Assembly: GCA_024734555.1 (NCBI GenBank)
Contig: JANPWX010000333.1
Location: 1,037,103-1,101,102 of the forward strand
Direction of reading: 5' to 3'
Source: Trochalopteron elliotii
Taxonomy: Eukaryota > Chordata > Aves > Passeriformes > Leiothrichidae
DNA: 64,000 bases
The notes beneath the pieces were generated by a model, which saw nothing but the letters and a program-made list of their open reading frames with translations, ran no database searches and was not told the DNA's origin. The stretch's first letter is position 1; each line of letters starts with the position of its first letter. Both the position numbers and the translations under genes were made by a program. Below, one piece after another: positions 13,201-26,900 of the stretch.

Positions 13201-16200
13201 TTCTGGTCTGCTAAGGGAGTAGAAGCAAGTTCAATATAGGAGCTCGAAGTGCCAATAGTTTTGCCTTGCTTGGGAAGGTGGAAAGCAGAGGCTTTCTTCA
13301 CTCAAGTCTGATTTTTGGAAAAAAACCCAACCTGATGACATTTCCAAAACAAAATTCTCTGTTGCGATATTTGACTTATGGGCCAAAATGCTTCCTCTTT
13401 TGGCCAAAAAAAAACCCCAAGTTCATTCACAAGAGCTGTGGTTGCATGTCTTCATTCTCTTGTTGTCTGGGCTTGTCCCCTTTTGTTTTTGTGCTGCAGT
13501 GGCACACTGAGAGTGTGCATGGTGGAGATACCAAACTCCTGGGTGTTGTGGCTGCAGGGATGGGAGACACCCCAGACAGTCAGGGTGAGGCTCCCACCAG
13601 GGAACTGATGCAGTGATCAGGATTCAGTGGCTTTTCTCTCTTTTCCCTACCAAGCTGCTCCAATTCTCGGGTGTTAGATATTTTTCAAATAAACATCAAA
13701 AGATGGCTTGAAAAACAGATACTTTCTGCTCCCTCAAAGGAGAAGGGAAATATGCATCTCAATGAAAACTCCGTTTTCTATTAAAAACTAGTTTTGGTGA
13801 AATGAAGTCACCCAACCATACAGCTCAGTCCACACAATTTCCGTGTGTTTCCATCCATTCCTCCTTTCCCTCGCAGTCTCCAAACCATTCTCTGCCTGCC
13901 TGATACATGTTGACATGAGAATTAAATCGCTGAGAAGTACGAATGCTTTTGCTTTAACCAAAAGCCAGGTTGCTATTCCTAGCATGGAAAGTTAAATGAA
14001 ATCATGCTGTGAGCGAATTCCTATTGATTTCTTCAGGATTGATCAGAAACATTTGTCAAATTTTGTTTTCTTTCTGTCCTACATCTTCTTTAGACACATA
14101 GTTAAACATACTAAGGAACGTTTACATTTTAAAAATGTGTTCTAAGGTCGTTATATAAACATACATGTAATAAAAGTGACTGGTGATTTATATTTTCTAT
14201 ATACATTCAGATACTTTATTTTCAAAGCCAAGGTTTTAAAAAATAGGTGCCTAAATTCAGACACCTAAGTCTCTGTTTACAATCTTTGGTTGCCTGATTT
14301 TCAAACATGTTAATACTTAGAAACACTTTTTTTCTGTTGAATTGTCTCTTTCAGACAAAAATTTACATCGGGCTGGTTTTCATCTATTAGAATCAGAAAG
14401 GGAAAATTAAAGATTATAAATTTTCAAAGGATGCAAAGGCATAAAGAAAATAACCCCTAAAAATCAACAGCTTTTTGCATATTTAATTGCAGAAAATGAT
14501 GTGCACTGGTACAAGGGACGTGAGTACAACCCAGCAGATTCATCCTTGCTCAGTGAATTTGACCTAAACCCCTTTTCTGCAGCATTTGTCTTTCCTTCTT
14601 TAGGTTCACACCAAGGCCTCCAGCTTGAAAAATGTATGTGTGCTCCTGCACCTAATGTATGTGCATATTCAGTGTGACTGCATATGGAAATGGAGCATCC
14701 ATGCCAAGAGTTTTCCAGCCAAGAGGCTTTTTGCATGTGTGAGTCTCGGAGGGTTGTGTGCTTTTGGGGTAATTGCGCGTGTAAATCCAGCGGGCAGTCA
14801 CACACCCAGCTATAACCTGTACAGCTGCATTAATACCTTTTTAAAACATCTAGCACAAGCTGCTGAGAAAAATGATACCTTTTTTGGACACCTGGTCCTT
14901 GAAATAATAATAATAATAGAAAACCCCTAAAAACTGATTATGGATCGTGAAATGATGTGGTTCAGCTTTCAAAAGCTGCCCCTGTGTCCCCCTCATAAAC
15001 ACAGGTCACTCTTACATTTAGGCACTGTTAGATTTGTGGGTTTAATTACAAGCAAATGATTTTTTGAAGCGGTAAAAATAAATTTACGCTGTTCCAAAAT
15101 CTAAAGAGAAAAACTTAAAATTAAAAAAATAGGAAGAAATAAATAAACATATAGCAAGAAAAAGTTAGTGGAGCAGCTGTGTAAATAATACAAACAATGT
15201 TAAAGAATAAAAGGAAACTGCCAAAGCCACTTGGGATGAGGAAGGAGCCTAAAATCCCATATTACTCTAACGAGGTCTAGCTCATTGGTTGTGCCTGGGT
15301 TTTTTTCTGTCAGCTCCAGGTCTGCCTTAGAAAAGCACCGGAAGAAGGGAAGGAAAATGAGGTTATCCCATAAAATACTCTACTACTATTTGGTAAGGGC
15401 ACAGGAATAGAGAATGAAGCAATGGTTCAATGTTGGGAGTAGAAGCTGCATGTAGTAATCACCTGAACATTTACTTCATTCATCAGTGTAAAGCAAATGC
15501 TGAATTGTGCAGAACTCAATGAAAACTTTCCACGGTTTTGCTGCAGGCTTTGGTGAATGACACCACTTGTCCACAGAAGTGCTCTGAACCTCAAACTCAG
15601 AGCCACAGTGATGCAACTGGAGCTCTGCACTTGGAATCCAGGAAGGTGAGAAAGGCATCTCTAATGTCCTGGAGGCAGGGGACCTGTGGCTTTGCACTTA
15701 GAGGGTAATTTCTGCACTCTTCATCTGAATTTTGTAACACCTCTCAAGATCTTGAAGATAATCTAGGATTAGCAAAAAAACCCTAAATCAAGTAATGCAC
15801 ATGTTCTTGTTGCTTAGAAGTTAGAAACCATGGTTTATTCTAAGTAGAAATCTGTTGCTTGGATATGTAAGGACATAAATTAAGTTTGCAAGACTTTACA
15901 AAGGGACAAGGTGCTAGGAATAAATTAATTTATTAATCCTAATGGTTAAGCCTAATGGTTGTTGCTTGCCCAGTGTAATTATGAATTTGTAAATGAATGC
16001 AAGGCTTCAAAAAGGAGGCAGGGAAGCTATCTCTGCCCAGAAGCTCCACGTTTCTCTGCAGACACCCAGTGCCATGAAGCTTGTGGAGCCTGCTTGGTGC
16101 CTGCTCCATTTCCTGAGTAAGGGCCATGGGGAGAGGGAAGCCAACACAAACTGCTCCTGCAAGACTGGACTCTGAGAATGTTTTTAAGGAAAGTCCAACT

Positions 16201-17702
16201 GGCAGCAGTTAAAGCTGCCTTGTGAGGCTCTGGCACTCACCAGCTGTGCTGGGCACTGCCACAGGGCAGGAATTCAGGGATGGTCATGCCCTCTTTAGCT
16301 CTTAGCTCAGACTCTTGACCCAGTGCCTGGGCCACCTTGGTGAGCTTGCAAAGCATTTGCTGGTCCTTTCCAATCATGCTGCCATGTACTTACTTCATTG
16401 GCATGAGGGCTAACAGTTGCTATTTTTGCAGGATTGACTGACTGCAAGCCCACAGATTACATGAGGATTTTCTCTAGTTAATAGGTGCCCTATTGCCTTT
16501 ACTACCATGTGCAGTTGCTGGATGATGTCAGATAACAGTTATGTGGGGTTTGGGGTTCCTTTCAGTTTCATTGCCAAATCTGAGTTCCTTGCTTCTTGAC
16601 AGAGTTGATTTTTTTTACCTTAAATTTTAGAAAATACTTTTTTTAGTAGCTGTGTGACTTCATCACACAGGAAAATAAGTGCAAATTTAATTCTATTTCT
16701 GACTGAAATCTACCCACCTATCTATCCATCTATGATCTTCTTTTTCTATTTTTCTGTCAACTTGTTTATTTATCTATCTTTGTAAATATGTGTATAAAAT
16801 AGTGTGTATTCGCTAGGGCAATGCTGGTCTTAGAATTTAATTACAGCCTGAGGTATCTGGTGTTCTAACTTGCTGTCCCATCCTGCATCAAGGAGAACTA
16901 TAAGACTTAGAGAAAGATAAAACACCTTCGTGTGGTTTTTATCTGCTAATAGCAGTTCTATCATTGCAAGATCTGGCAAGACAGTCAAACACCACGTTTT
17001 CCCAAGGGTGTGTAGAGCAGGCAGAGCTGAGGGAAAGATTAACAAGTTTTCTATGGAAGGAATACATCTACAAGGGTGAGGAGAGCCTTCACTGATGTGC
17101 CACTTGTAAATGCATATGAACTCTGCAGTAGGTGTGGTGCTTTTGCTCAACAGCTGCAATCTTTTCATTGTACCTCCTTTGTTGAACTCAGATAAAAGCA
17201 CTTCATCGTCAACAAATCTAATATCTGTTCTTGTCCCACTTGAAAGGGTCAAATGAAATTTCCCACCAGAGAACAAAAAAAACCTGAAGCTCCCCAGCGA
17301 GTTTGGGTGGCAGTGTGCCAAGAGAGAGAGGAGGGGAGGAGGAGGTGGTTGTGGTGGCTCAGCAGAGCAGCTATGTCAGTGAGGGTGAAAAGTGCTCCCC
17401 AGGCTGGCAGTCCCATGGCAGGAAAGGCAGGGCTGGCACAGCAGGCAGGCAGGAGCTGTGAAATCACTTCTTCCTGAGATGCCAGGGCTGATTGTCCCCA
17501 GAGAGAGTCCCATTTAGGAGACCAGGTGAAGCTCTTTGGGGTTGCTGTCTCATGGTGGATGGAGGTGGTCCACAGGCAGGGATGCTCATGCTGGAGTGGG
17601 AGCTCATGGCAGGACAGGAGGAGCCTCTTGCTGACCTCATGGTCACAGGCAGTATTTCCAATGTATCTGGCTCTGCAGAGAGGAAAGGAAGCTGGAGAGG
17701 GG

Positions 17703-17762
17703 GGAGAAGATAAAAATTCTCCTGAGTCATTTGGAGAAGACCAAAATTCTCCTAAGCCAACT
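17703..17762. repeat. 30-bp tandem duplication
   Basis: Two copies of a 30-bp unit beginning GGAGAAGA and containing AAAATTCTCCT (17703-17732 and 17733-17762), differing at several bases. Confidence 0.75.
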
Positions 17763-18287
17763 CTCCTGGTTGGATACTCTATGACATGTTGAGAGAAGGA
17801 TTCAAAAAAAAAAGCTTACTTTTACAATAACAGCACCAAACCATTATAAAAACACACCTACATCTTCAGCAAAACTGCAGCATATGTTTTTGAGTCAAAG
17901 ACATTTGCACCAAATGCAGAGTCTAGAGATGTCTGGCAGCTGAAGCGGGGAGCAGGTGTATATTTAGCCCTTTCAAATGTGCATTTAAGTGCATATAAAT
18001 ATTTGCTAGGTCAGAGCTTCAGTGTGCTAACGAGCCACATGTGACAATGCCCATTTCCCAGGAGCTTGTGCTTTGCACGTTCTCTCAAACCTCTGCGCCA
18101 TCAGTGCAACGTGTTTTTACTTGTCTTGTGCTAACCCTATCTCCTTGTGTCAATGTAGAGGCAGCTCCACCTCCACTGCAGTGGACAGCTTTTCCTGTCA
18201 GTGGCAGGTTGTAGGGTCAGGGACACAGTTTTAGTGCAGTCCTAGTCCTGGTGTCTTCCAAGACCCAAAGCCTCAAACAAACACCTC

Positions 18288-18324
18288 AAAAAAAAAAAAA
18301 AAAAAAAACAAAAACAAACAAAAG
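18288..18324. repeat. Poly(A) run
   Basis: About 21 consecutive A followed by CAAAAACAAACAAAAG. No retroposed gene could be recognised upstream of it. Confidence 0.85.
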
Positions 18325-20659
18325 AAGTGGAAGACAAGATGTGGTCAGAAATTAGAAATTCTCATCTTTCAAGAGAAAGCTATTGGGCACCTCTAAATTC
18401 TTTGGATTACTTGCACAGGCTATGGAATAATAAGACCTAGAGAACTGCTGCACTGTAGAAAAAGTGCATGGAGAAAGCCCATGGCCTGTTCAGAGCAGGG
18501 GATGGCTCAAAGTAGTGAAAGAACATGGAGTAACCCATCACCAACACCCTCTTCCCATATCAGCAAAAAGACTCAGTTATGAGAATAAAAGGGACCTTGG
18601 CTGCAAATGACTTAGGGCAGCATAAATATGTATTATGAATTTTAGGCTCAGACATAATTAAATGCCATTTGTCAGATCTATGCTTGTTTTTCATCTCATT
18701 TGAGTTTTACAGAATGAATTAACTAACAAATGTGCCTCTGATTCTACCAAAACAAATCATTTCTCAGTAAAGTTGCCTCCAAGCAGCAGTGAGAGAGTGA
18801 CTGGGGGGACTGACCTTCTGCTGTGAAGTTGTCACGTTCCAGCAGAGCCCTGAGTGGCAATGACAGCCTCAGTAATGGGGAGCCCATAGTGGCCTGGCAG
18901 TCTTGTTGATAACTTGTTAATTTATTTAGTGCAGTGGTGCAGAGGCAAAGATCTGGAGTAAAGGGTGGGGTGGGCTGAGCCTCAGGGCTGAAATATGTAA
19001 ATGTTCTGGTTTGGAGAAAAAAAAAATGGATTTCTTGTTCATTGTCGCTAAATGAGGTTGGTGACAGGAGCCACTGGCAAGCAAATAGGCTCATGTTTGT
19101 ACCAAGGCAGCTTTCATTAAACACCTGATGCAGCAAATGTATGGTCAGTGTGTGCACAATGTGGGTAATAGAGCTCTAAGTGCTCCTCTTCTGGCCCTGT
19201 GAATGCAGGATTACAGCACACCAAGGGACTTTCATCCTGAGCTGAGTCATAGGATGAGAAACAAAGGGTCTATGTGGCTTTCACAGGCAAAAGGGAGACA
19301 GTGTTTAAGCCCATGTGTGAAGAAATCCTTTCCTTGCAATTTAACTGTATCTTGTAGAGCTATCTCACTTTGTTCCATCATATTAAACCAAAGGTCCTTC
19401 TCATATGTAGGAAATTACTATAGCAAATGGATGGATTTGCTCACCATGTCTTAAATTCTGTTCTGAAATGTCAGCAAATGCTCAGGAATGGGTGATATAC
19501 ATCCTTTAAAGAATCTAATGTCTTCTCCAAGTGACAAGCTCCTGCAAGACCGAGATCCATTGGTAATGTCATAAAAGAGATACCCCAAAATCAAAACATT
19601 TATGTTGTTTGGAGAATCCCACATGTTGTCCCTAGCAGGTGGCCTCCTGCAGCTGTACTCTTCATGCCGTGTAGTTCATACATTTATGAAAGTAGTTTGT
19701 CATATCAGGTTAATGAAAATATGCAACAAATGCTCTAAATAGAGCTAGAGGCAAACAGGTGAGTCAGACAAATAGAGCTGATAACAGTTGTCCTGTGTAC
19801 ACCTCTGCAGAATTATCCTTAAAATATCTTAAAGAAGATGGGGTAGAGAGTATTTAACAAATAATGTGGTGTCATCTGAAAAACAAATCCAGATGGTGGT
19901 GTTAGCATATCCAGTGACTTAACCATAATGCCACATGTCTGCAGGAAAACAATAACCCCCACACAGCCCAAGTCTGCAAGCCTGAATTCATACACACTGA
20001 GGAGCTTTCTTATGAGGAAAGAAACAGCACCTGGTGGCCAGGTACCAACAGGAATACTGGTAGCAAGTGTTGGATCCCACCCATGAGCACAACCATTCTC
20101 ATGGCAGGCTGAGGAAGACACATTTCCCACTTCCCCAGTGAGCAAAGAGGTGCACTGGACTGTCTGCAGGCACCTGTCGTCAGCTGTGGCCCCATTGGTG
20201 TCAAGGGAGCTCTGGCAGCCTGCTCCTATCTTCTTCTTGCTCTTTCCAGGTCCTCAATGTGTTGCTGTGTGCCCTCCAGCTTCTGGAGGGTCTGGAGTGC
20301 CCACGGGACACCTCGGCTCTTGGCCTCAGTGCATGAATGTGCACGAGGAATTTCCCCTAACATTTATTATCCCTAGTACCACAGTCAACAGTTGGCTGGG
20401 TAACTGAGCAAATTTACTTGAACTCTTTATTTCCCAGGTCTTATTTTTCTAAGGAAGGCAATAAATCAATGACAGGAAAAGTACTCACCAGGCAGAAATT
20501 GGGTAGCTCCATGACTTAATCAGCACTGATTAATGCCGGTCGGGAATCTATCTCTGCATTTCTTTGGAATACATTTTGGAAAGTCTAGTAGTTCCTAGCA
20601 GAGTTTTGCATGAAAAATTAAATTACTGGTATATTCCTGTCTCTCCTTAACAACTAGGT

Positions 20660-21160
20660 TCCTTGAGGCTCACACCATCTTTTCAACGTGGGTCTGTCTG
20701 TCTCCGTGGAGCAGTGCTCCCTCCAGAGCTGGAGGCAGATGGTCTCTGGAGAGCCCAGTGCCAGGTCTGGGTGACAGGAGCGGAAAGGCAAGGACAGCCA
20801 CAGCCGGATGAGACACTTCTCTTCCTCCCTGGCTGCAGCACACTGAAAAAGCCAAGGATACGTCAGCCAGAGATGGGGCTGGGGGCCGGAGCTGCGTCAG
20901 AAGCAGCCCTGCTCCTGCGGGGGTGGAAGAGGAGCCGTGACTCCCGGGGAAGGTCAAGGCCGGCCAGCAAACAACCCGGGCGCGAAACCCCCAGATGGAT
21001 AAACAATCCAGACATCTGGTGAGATCCCGGCATCGCCGCAATCAGGGAGGTTTTGGCACCGGCTTTGACACTGCCAGGATTTCCCTTGTAATTAGCAGCG
21101 TGCAGCCCGTCTGGGGAGGATGTTCCCTCCGGAAAGCTGCTGGGACCAGGCTGCAAAGAG
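20660..21160. other. GC/CpG-richer patch in the intergenic region
   Basis: An isolated block with more CpG than its AT-rich surroundings (for example CCCGGGCGCGAAACC and CATCGCCGCAATC). It includes TACGTCAG and TGCGTCAG (AP-1/CREB-like) and CAGACATCTGG. It could be a distal regulatory element. Overlapping open frames (119 and 123 codons) are explained by the GC content and match no family. Confidence 0.4.
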
Positions 21161-24100
21161 AGCTTAATCTCTGTGAAGAAAAGAATAACACCCAGTTAGT
21201 CTCTGGCTCACCAAATATCAGAAAATTACTGACTGGAACTCAACGAATATTAGATGCTACTGATAACTAACTACTAATAGCTAACTGGCTTGGTTGCTCC
21301 CAAGATTTCCTAAGGGGCTCACAGTGGGGCCACGAGGACAGCACTGGAAGAGGCTTGGAGCAGCCATGAGAAGGGATTCGGTATGGCAAAGGGAGCATAA
21401 ACCTCAGAGCACGTGGAAGTGTCTGCATCCCCCTCACAGCACCAGAAAGTTAGGTGGGTATGTATAAAACAGGCAAATTGAACCATAAATTTATTATGAT
21501 AAAAGGCTCAGTCTGGTAAGGCTATCAACATAATAGATTTTTCAGTTTCTACACTGATCCAGGCACACAGACACATAAAATACCTCCACAATAGGGTTTT
21601 TGTTGAAAAAAAAAAATCTGTGTTGTTAAAGACCTTAGCTACCTGTATTTGAAGATCGTTGTCTGAAAAGATGAAAAACATACATTTTCATTTCATTTCA
21701 GATTAGCATGGTAAACAGCTAGATCTGTTCTTTCAAGTGGAGCATTCGGCTCCATTTGTTAGCTTTGTTGCTGATATTTCACCTCTCCTATTTACTTAAC
21801 ATAGTTTGACAAGAAATTCTCAGTGAGATAATATATCTACATGAAAGACAGGCTGGGGAACAAGTCCAGGGGTTTCAGTTGGACAGAATCAATTATTTAT
21901 GTCTTTACCATTTTGGTCTGCCTTCATTCCACAGAAAGCACTCGGAAGAACTACTCAACCAGCTGCACATTTTTGGTAGATAGATATATTCTATTCTTAG
22001 GGAGGGAAAAAAAAAGGGGGACATCAGTATAAATCAAGATTGCACCCACTTGCGAAAAATATCAAATCCCAAGTGATGGAAGCTAACACCCTGCAAAACA
22101 ATGCCCTCTTCTCCCTAGCCAGGCAGGATGGCCCCTGCTGCAGGGAGCAACCAGTACAAACAGAATTAGCAAATGTTCCTGTTGCTACACAAAATTAGAC
22201 AAACTGTATAGAAGTCAGCTTCATTTCTCCCCACCAGCACAGTAGAAATGATCCTTACACAGCAACCAGCTGGTGCAAGGAGTTTCTGAGGCTGAGGTGT
22301 AAGGCAGGTGATGGAGGACACCTCCATTCTTCAATAAATATCAGAAAGGAAAATTGCTTACCCGTTCTGGATAGCTTGAAAACGTAAACCAGAGCAGTCT
22401 CACATACAGCCCATCCCAGCTCGGATCAGCAGGCAGACCCTGAAGAGACCCAAGGCACTGGAGTTCCTGTTTCAGCATTCTGGGATGGGACCATGCCAAA
22501 CATCAATCCAAAGGCAGGCAGCCTTAGCCAAAGGCTGCCAGGCTGCAGGGACAGCAGAGTGGCTCCAGTTCCTGCAGCAGCATCACAGTAAGTGACAAGG
22601 GGAAGTTTCTACAACCCATGAGCACTTTGTCAGTCAGAGGTCAATGAGAAAGGCTAAAGAATACAAAAAAAAAAGAAAAAAAAAAGCATAAATAAAAAAA
22701 TAAGTGGGGTAGATGAATGAAAGGGAATGGGCAGTGAATTTAAAAAATAAAGAGAGAAACCAAAGCATGCTAAAAACTTACCCAAAGTAAAAGCCAGGCC
22801 TTCATGATGTTCCTGCAGAAGCCTAGGTGAAATCTCCCCCTCACTTTGATGATGGAGGGTCAGGTCCTTAGGAAAAAGGGTTAGTTTGGACATAATGAAA
22901 AGAAAGAATGTAGTGCAAATGAAGGAAAATAAGTGAGTGGTGCCGTACAAAAATAACAATTCTGTAGCTACTAGGCAATATTGTTATCTCTGCACACATC
23001 CAAGGACTTAAGTGACCCACTACTCTTGCTGAGGATCTGCTCCATTAATAATAAGAAAGAGCAATTTAAACTATGGCTTTTTTCATTGTGTTTTATACAG
23101 GTTTGGGGAATATATTATCAAAGGCTCCAATTCTGGCCAAAGTCCACAGGAATCATCACCTGTGGTCAGGCCCTGGATAGAAAGATCAGAGCTATCTTTG
23201 CGTAGCCCTACCACCAAAAACAGATCAATCAGAAGTAACTCAAAAGGAAATAGTCTACAGGGAACAGATGAAGATGCATTTAGAGGAAATAATCCCCATT
23301 CAGGATGCCATTATTAAAAGAGAGAGATAACTATCAGAGCTAAGATATGTCAGGGCAACCTCGTTGACATGGGACTGGAGAACTTCTACTGTAAAAGCAG
23401 AGAAACTAGGTCAGTGCTTTTTGAAGAGAGGAAAGCTCAGGGTGGACATCATTATTTTATACACGATTCTAAGGGGAATAGCTAGGAGAGATGTCAGAAA
23501 ACTAGTGTCAAATACAAGAACAAATGGACAGGCTCTAAGAAAGGGAAATGAAGAGAAACTAAAGGAGGCTCGAGCTCAAGGGATATAAACATTTCTGTAC
23601 ACACTAAGCAGTTGATGCAAGGACTGGGTTACAGAAAGGGCTGCTAAGAGCAACCAATAAGGGTTTGGAAAAGGGAAAGCTTTGTGGGCTACAGCCACCT
23701 GAGAGCAGACAAATCTGTCTCTTGATCTTGTCTGTCCCTAGAATTGCCCAAGTTTCAATCTCAAAATTACTACGAGGTTCACACACGGTAAATCTCTGTG
23801 CAAGCGCAATAGATTGAAGTGAGAATTCAGTTTATCACTCAAAGATAAAACTCAGAAGAGCGTTTGCCTTCTAATTCTATTAATATAAATGTAATTACAA
23901 TGGCTAATTCCAATTCAAATGTTAACTTTTAAGGACTGGTGGTGGTAGCAGCCTACAGAGAAAGAGATGATGCTGGAATCCCTGATTCTTAGGTTTGATC
24001 AATAGGTCAGTACTAATAGACTTTATTTATTAATTGGAGCATGTGGTTTGAAAATGAGCCTAGTTATTTGGTTGCATGTTCTAACAACTAGAATATTTGC

Positions 24101-24659
24101 ATGTTGCTGTTGTCTCTGTGCAAGAAAAAAGGCTCTCTGTAGTGTTGTAACAGGCAAGAATTGTCTTTATTTTAAAAAGAAGAAAAAGGCAGAAATGCTA
24201 ACTGTGATGCAAGTGACTTCTAGAACATGCTGCCTTAAACACATATCAAAATACTACCTTTTGTTCAAAGTACCTGAAATGTAAACCAGTGACTAGGGGA
24301 AGGAAAAAAACCCAAGTAGATTGAGGTAATAGCTTGGGGCAAAGGGAATTGAAGACAGAGGATAATCAGTGGACTGTACAGTCTAGAGCTCCTTCAGGGC
24401 ATTTTCTTATATCCTCTGAAATTTAAAGGCAGAACTTCATATGGTAGAAATAAGCACATTTTTATTGAAGCTGATGGAGCTAAGCTATGGGTCTGTTCCC
24501 AAATATGTATTCTAATACTTTTAAAGAAGAAAATAGGAGGAAAAAAGTAGCAGAAACACAAGAGACACAACAGTCCCACTGAATATGTGTCAGATGCTGA
24601 GTCCTGTAAAAAGTGTAATGCCAACCCTGTTCATTGGGAATTTTCCTTGTTTAGAATTA

Positions 24660-24764
24660 TGTGGTTTAGGATATGGTATAGGAGTGATGGTAGTACAAGG
24701 TTGGCAGTTGGATTAGATGATCTTGAAGGTGTCTTCCAGCCTTAATGATTCTGTAATTCTGTAA
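24660..24764 (+). mobile_element. CR1 LINE 3'-terminal fragment
   Basis: Short 3' remnant reading GTGGTTTAGG, TTGGATTAGATGATCTTGAA, GGTGTCTTCCAGCC and ending with the tandem tail GATTCTGTAATTCTGT typical of CR1. Confidence 0.85.
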
Positions 24765-26689
24765 GGAATTTTTTCTACTGTCTTACCTTGGCCTGAAAAA
24801 TGTCACAAACCTTCCTCCTTTCCAGCCCAGTGGTTAAACAAGAGAGATCTTGAAGTGAAATATGAGGAGGAAAGAGTCTGCAGTCCTCTCTGCCTCCATT
24901 CTGTACAGTGGTAGTAGAAATGTGCTTGCACCTTCCAGATCGTAAAAATCCCTGGCAATGAGATGCTCATAAAACTTTCAGAGTACCTTCAGATCAATTT
25001 TGAACCACCAGGATGTGATACTGAGATGAAGTGGCCCATCTCAACCACGGTTACAGCCACTGAGACATTGATGTTGACACGGAACCAAAAATTTGTCACG
25101 ACGCTGGGGAAGAGCAGGGATCACAGAGTGAGTGATACTGATCAAAGCAGATGAGAGTCAGGAATGTTTATCCAGGAGATGCAAACTCAGACACATACCT
25201 CGGTGATCTGAAGCCGTCAGAGTTAATATGCTGTCTATTAACATTTGTTCAAATACAGCACCTGTCAGAGCACGCACAGGAAAAGGGATTTTTAGGTCAA
25301 TCTGACACGTGAAGAGTGAGATGTTGTTGAGAGGAGCTAACCCTGGCTGGCTGGAAGTGGGTGCTGTGTTTTCTGTGCACCTTGTCTTCTCCTAGGCACC
25401 AAACCCCAGAGGTTAATGCTCTCTGTGGACTTTGGTTTTACTCCAGTATGACCATTTCTCTTAATAACACTCAAATATCTGCCATGCTAATGCAGCTCTG
25501 GCACTGCTCTGTGAGGAAGGGGAATGCAGTGGTTACTGGTTGTCTGCAGCGGAGGTGAGGTTGGAGAAGGGTTTCCTACAGCCAGAGCTCTCTAGAGCTC
25601 AGCACCCAGTTGCACCCTCACAGATCAATGCTCTCAGGAGGGAAGTGCAGCACCCTAGCAGCCCCAAGCCCCGGTGCTGATCCCCTGCTGATGTTTGGGT
25701 ATGTGTGTAACACTACCCAAACAGCCCCAGGAGTGATTACAATAGATTCTATACTGAAGAAAATAGGGTGGCCAATAAGTTTTCACCTCTCACCAGGTGC
25801 CTAGAACAACATCCCATTATCAAGCAGCTGGGCACTCCGTGGGAAGATTTTTCATCTCTGTTTCACACACAGGCTATCACAAAATATTACTTGTATTATT
25901 GTGTGTCCTTAAGCAACAGGAAAGCAGAGAATTTATATTTTGGGCAGTCCTCAGTGTCATTGTTATTGTCCATGCCACGGTTGCATATCTTAACCTGAAC
26001 TTTGAAAGCTCACTACATATCAGGTAGTTTCAGAACAAACCCATGTTCTTAATGAGTAAATGAAGTTACTGTTACTTTAGTTTATTCTAAGTGTTGAACC
26101 CAGCATGGGATCTAACCTGGAACAGTCATCTCAAGAATATTACAGTGGAAAGTAGAGCGTAGGATTTAACATTGGAAATTAGAAGTTGATCCTACTTCTT
26201 ATACAAAATTGAGATTGACAAAATTGAGGTTTATCTACATAAACCTTTAAACAAAGATGTGGCTCTGAATCAAAATTAGGGAACTGGAGAAATGAAATTG
26301 AGGACTTTGTGCTCTTAAAGGAAACTTGCCCAGCAAGACTCTCAGCAGCGGAGAACTAAGCGCAGACATTAATGGAGTCAGGTCTTTTTCTGGAGGTCAA
26401 TTTTTAATAAATCAAGATTGTTTAAAAATTATAATTATTGATTAATTAAATTTATACTTGGAGCTTAGCCCTCTTAGTTTTGAAGAGTCTGTACACCCAA
26501 CTGGTATGAATGATGAACTGAAAGAAAGGAAAGAAGTCATTATTTAATTAACTGCTATTCCAACTGGATCTAATGCTGACAATGAGTTTGGAGGTCTGTT
26601 CCCCACAAGTACAAGTAAAGGGGCTTTTGCAGGTCTCTCTCTGCACTCAGATTCCATAAAGCAACCTGCCCTGTGTCTGGCTGTACAGA

Positions 26690-26900
26690 AACTGAAAAAG
26701 GGCAGGTTTGGATTAGATATAAGGAAGAAATTCTGTGAGGGTGGTGAGACACTGGTAGAGGATGCCCAGACAAATGACCAAGGCCAGGCTGGACAGGGCT
26801 TGGAACTACCTGGTCTAGTGGAAGATGTCCCTGCCAGAGGTTGGGACAAGGCAAGCTTTCAGGTCACTTCCAACCCAAACCATTCCATGATTCTTTGATG
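26690..26900 (+). mobile_element. CR1 LINE 3' fragment
   Basis: The hallmark order is present: TTTGGATTAGATATAAGGAA, GAGGGTGGTGAGACACTGG, CCAAGGCCAGGCTGGACAGG, CTGGTCTAGTGGAAGATGTC, CACTTCCAACCCAAACCATT and CATGATTC. It is only the 3' end of the element; no reverse transcriptase is left. Confidence 0.92.

Larger units (their letters stand above)
1..20659. other. Intergenic DNA downstream of FOXP1, no gene found
   Basis: AT-rich, with T or A runs (for example 8656-8673), an (AAT)n tract near 14896-14914, CTAT-type repeats near 16716-16735 and the short repeats listed separately. The many open frames are below 170 codons, overlap on both strands, match no family and have no convincing splice context. 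They are read as chance. No tRNA, snRNA or retrogene was recognised. Confidence 0.75.

Noticed and set aside
16830..17321. 163-codon minus-strand open frame
   Set aside because: No recognisable family or motif, no neighbouring exon-like segments or promoter. Its length is compatible with chance in 64 kb.
20663..21041. Overlapping 119- and 123-codon open frames
   Set aside because: They fall in a GC-richer patch where stop codons are rare, and neither resembles a known protein.
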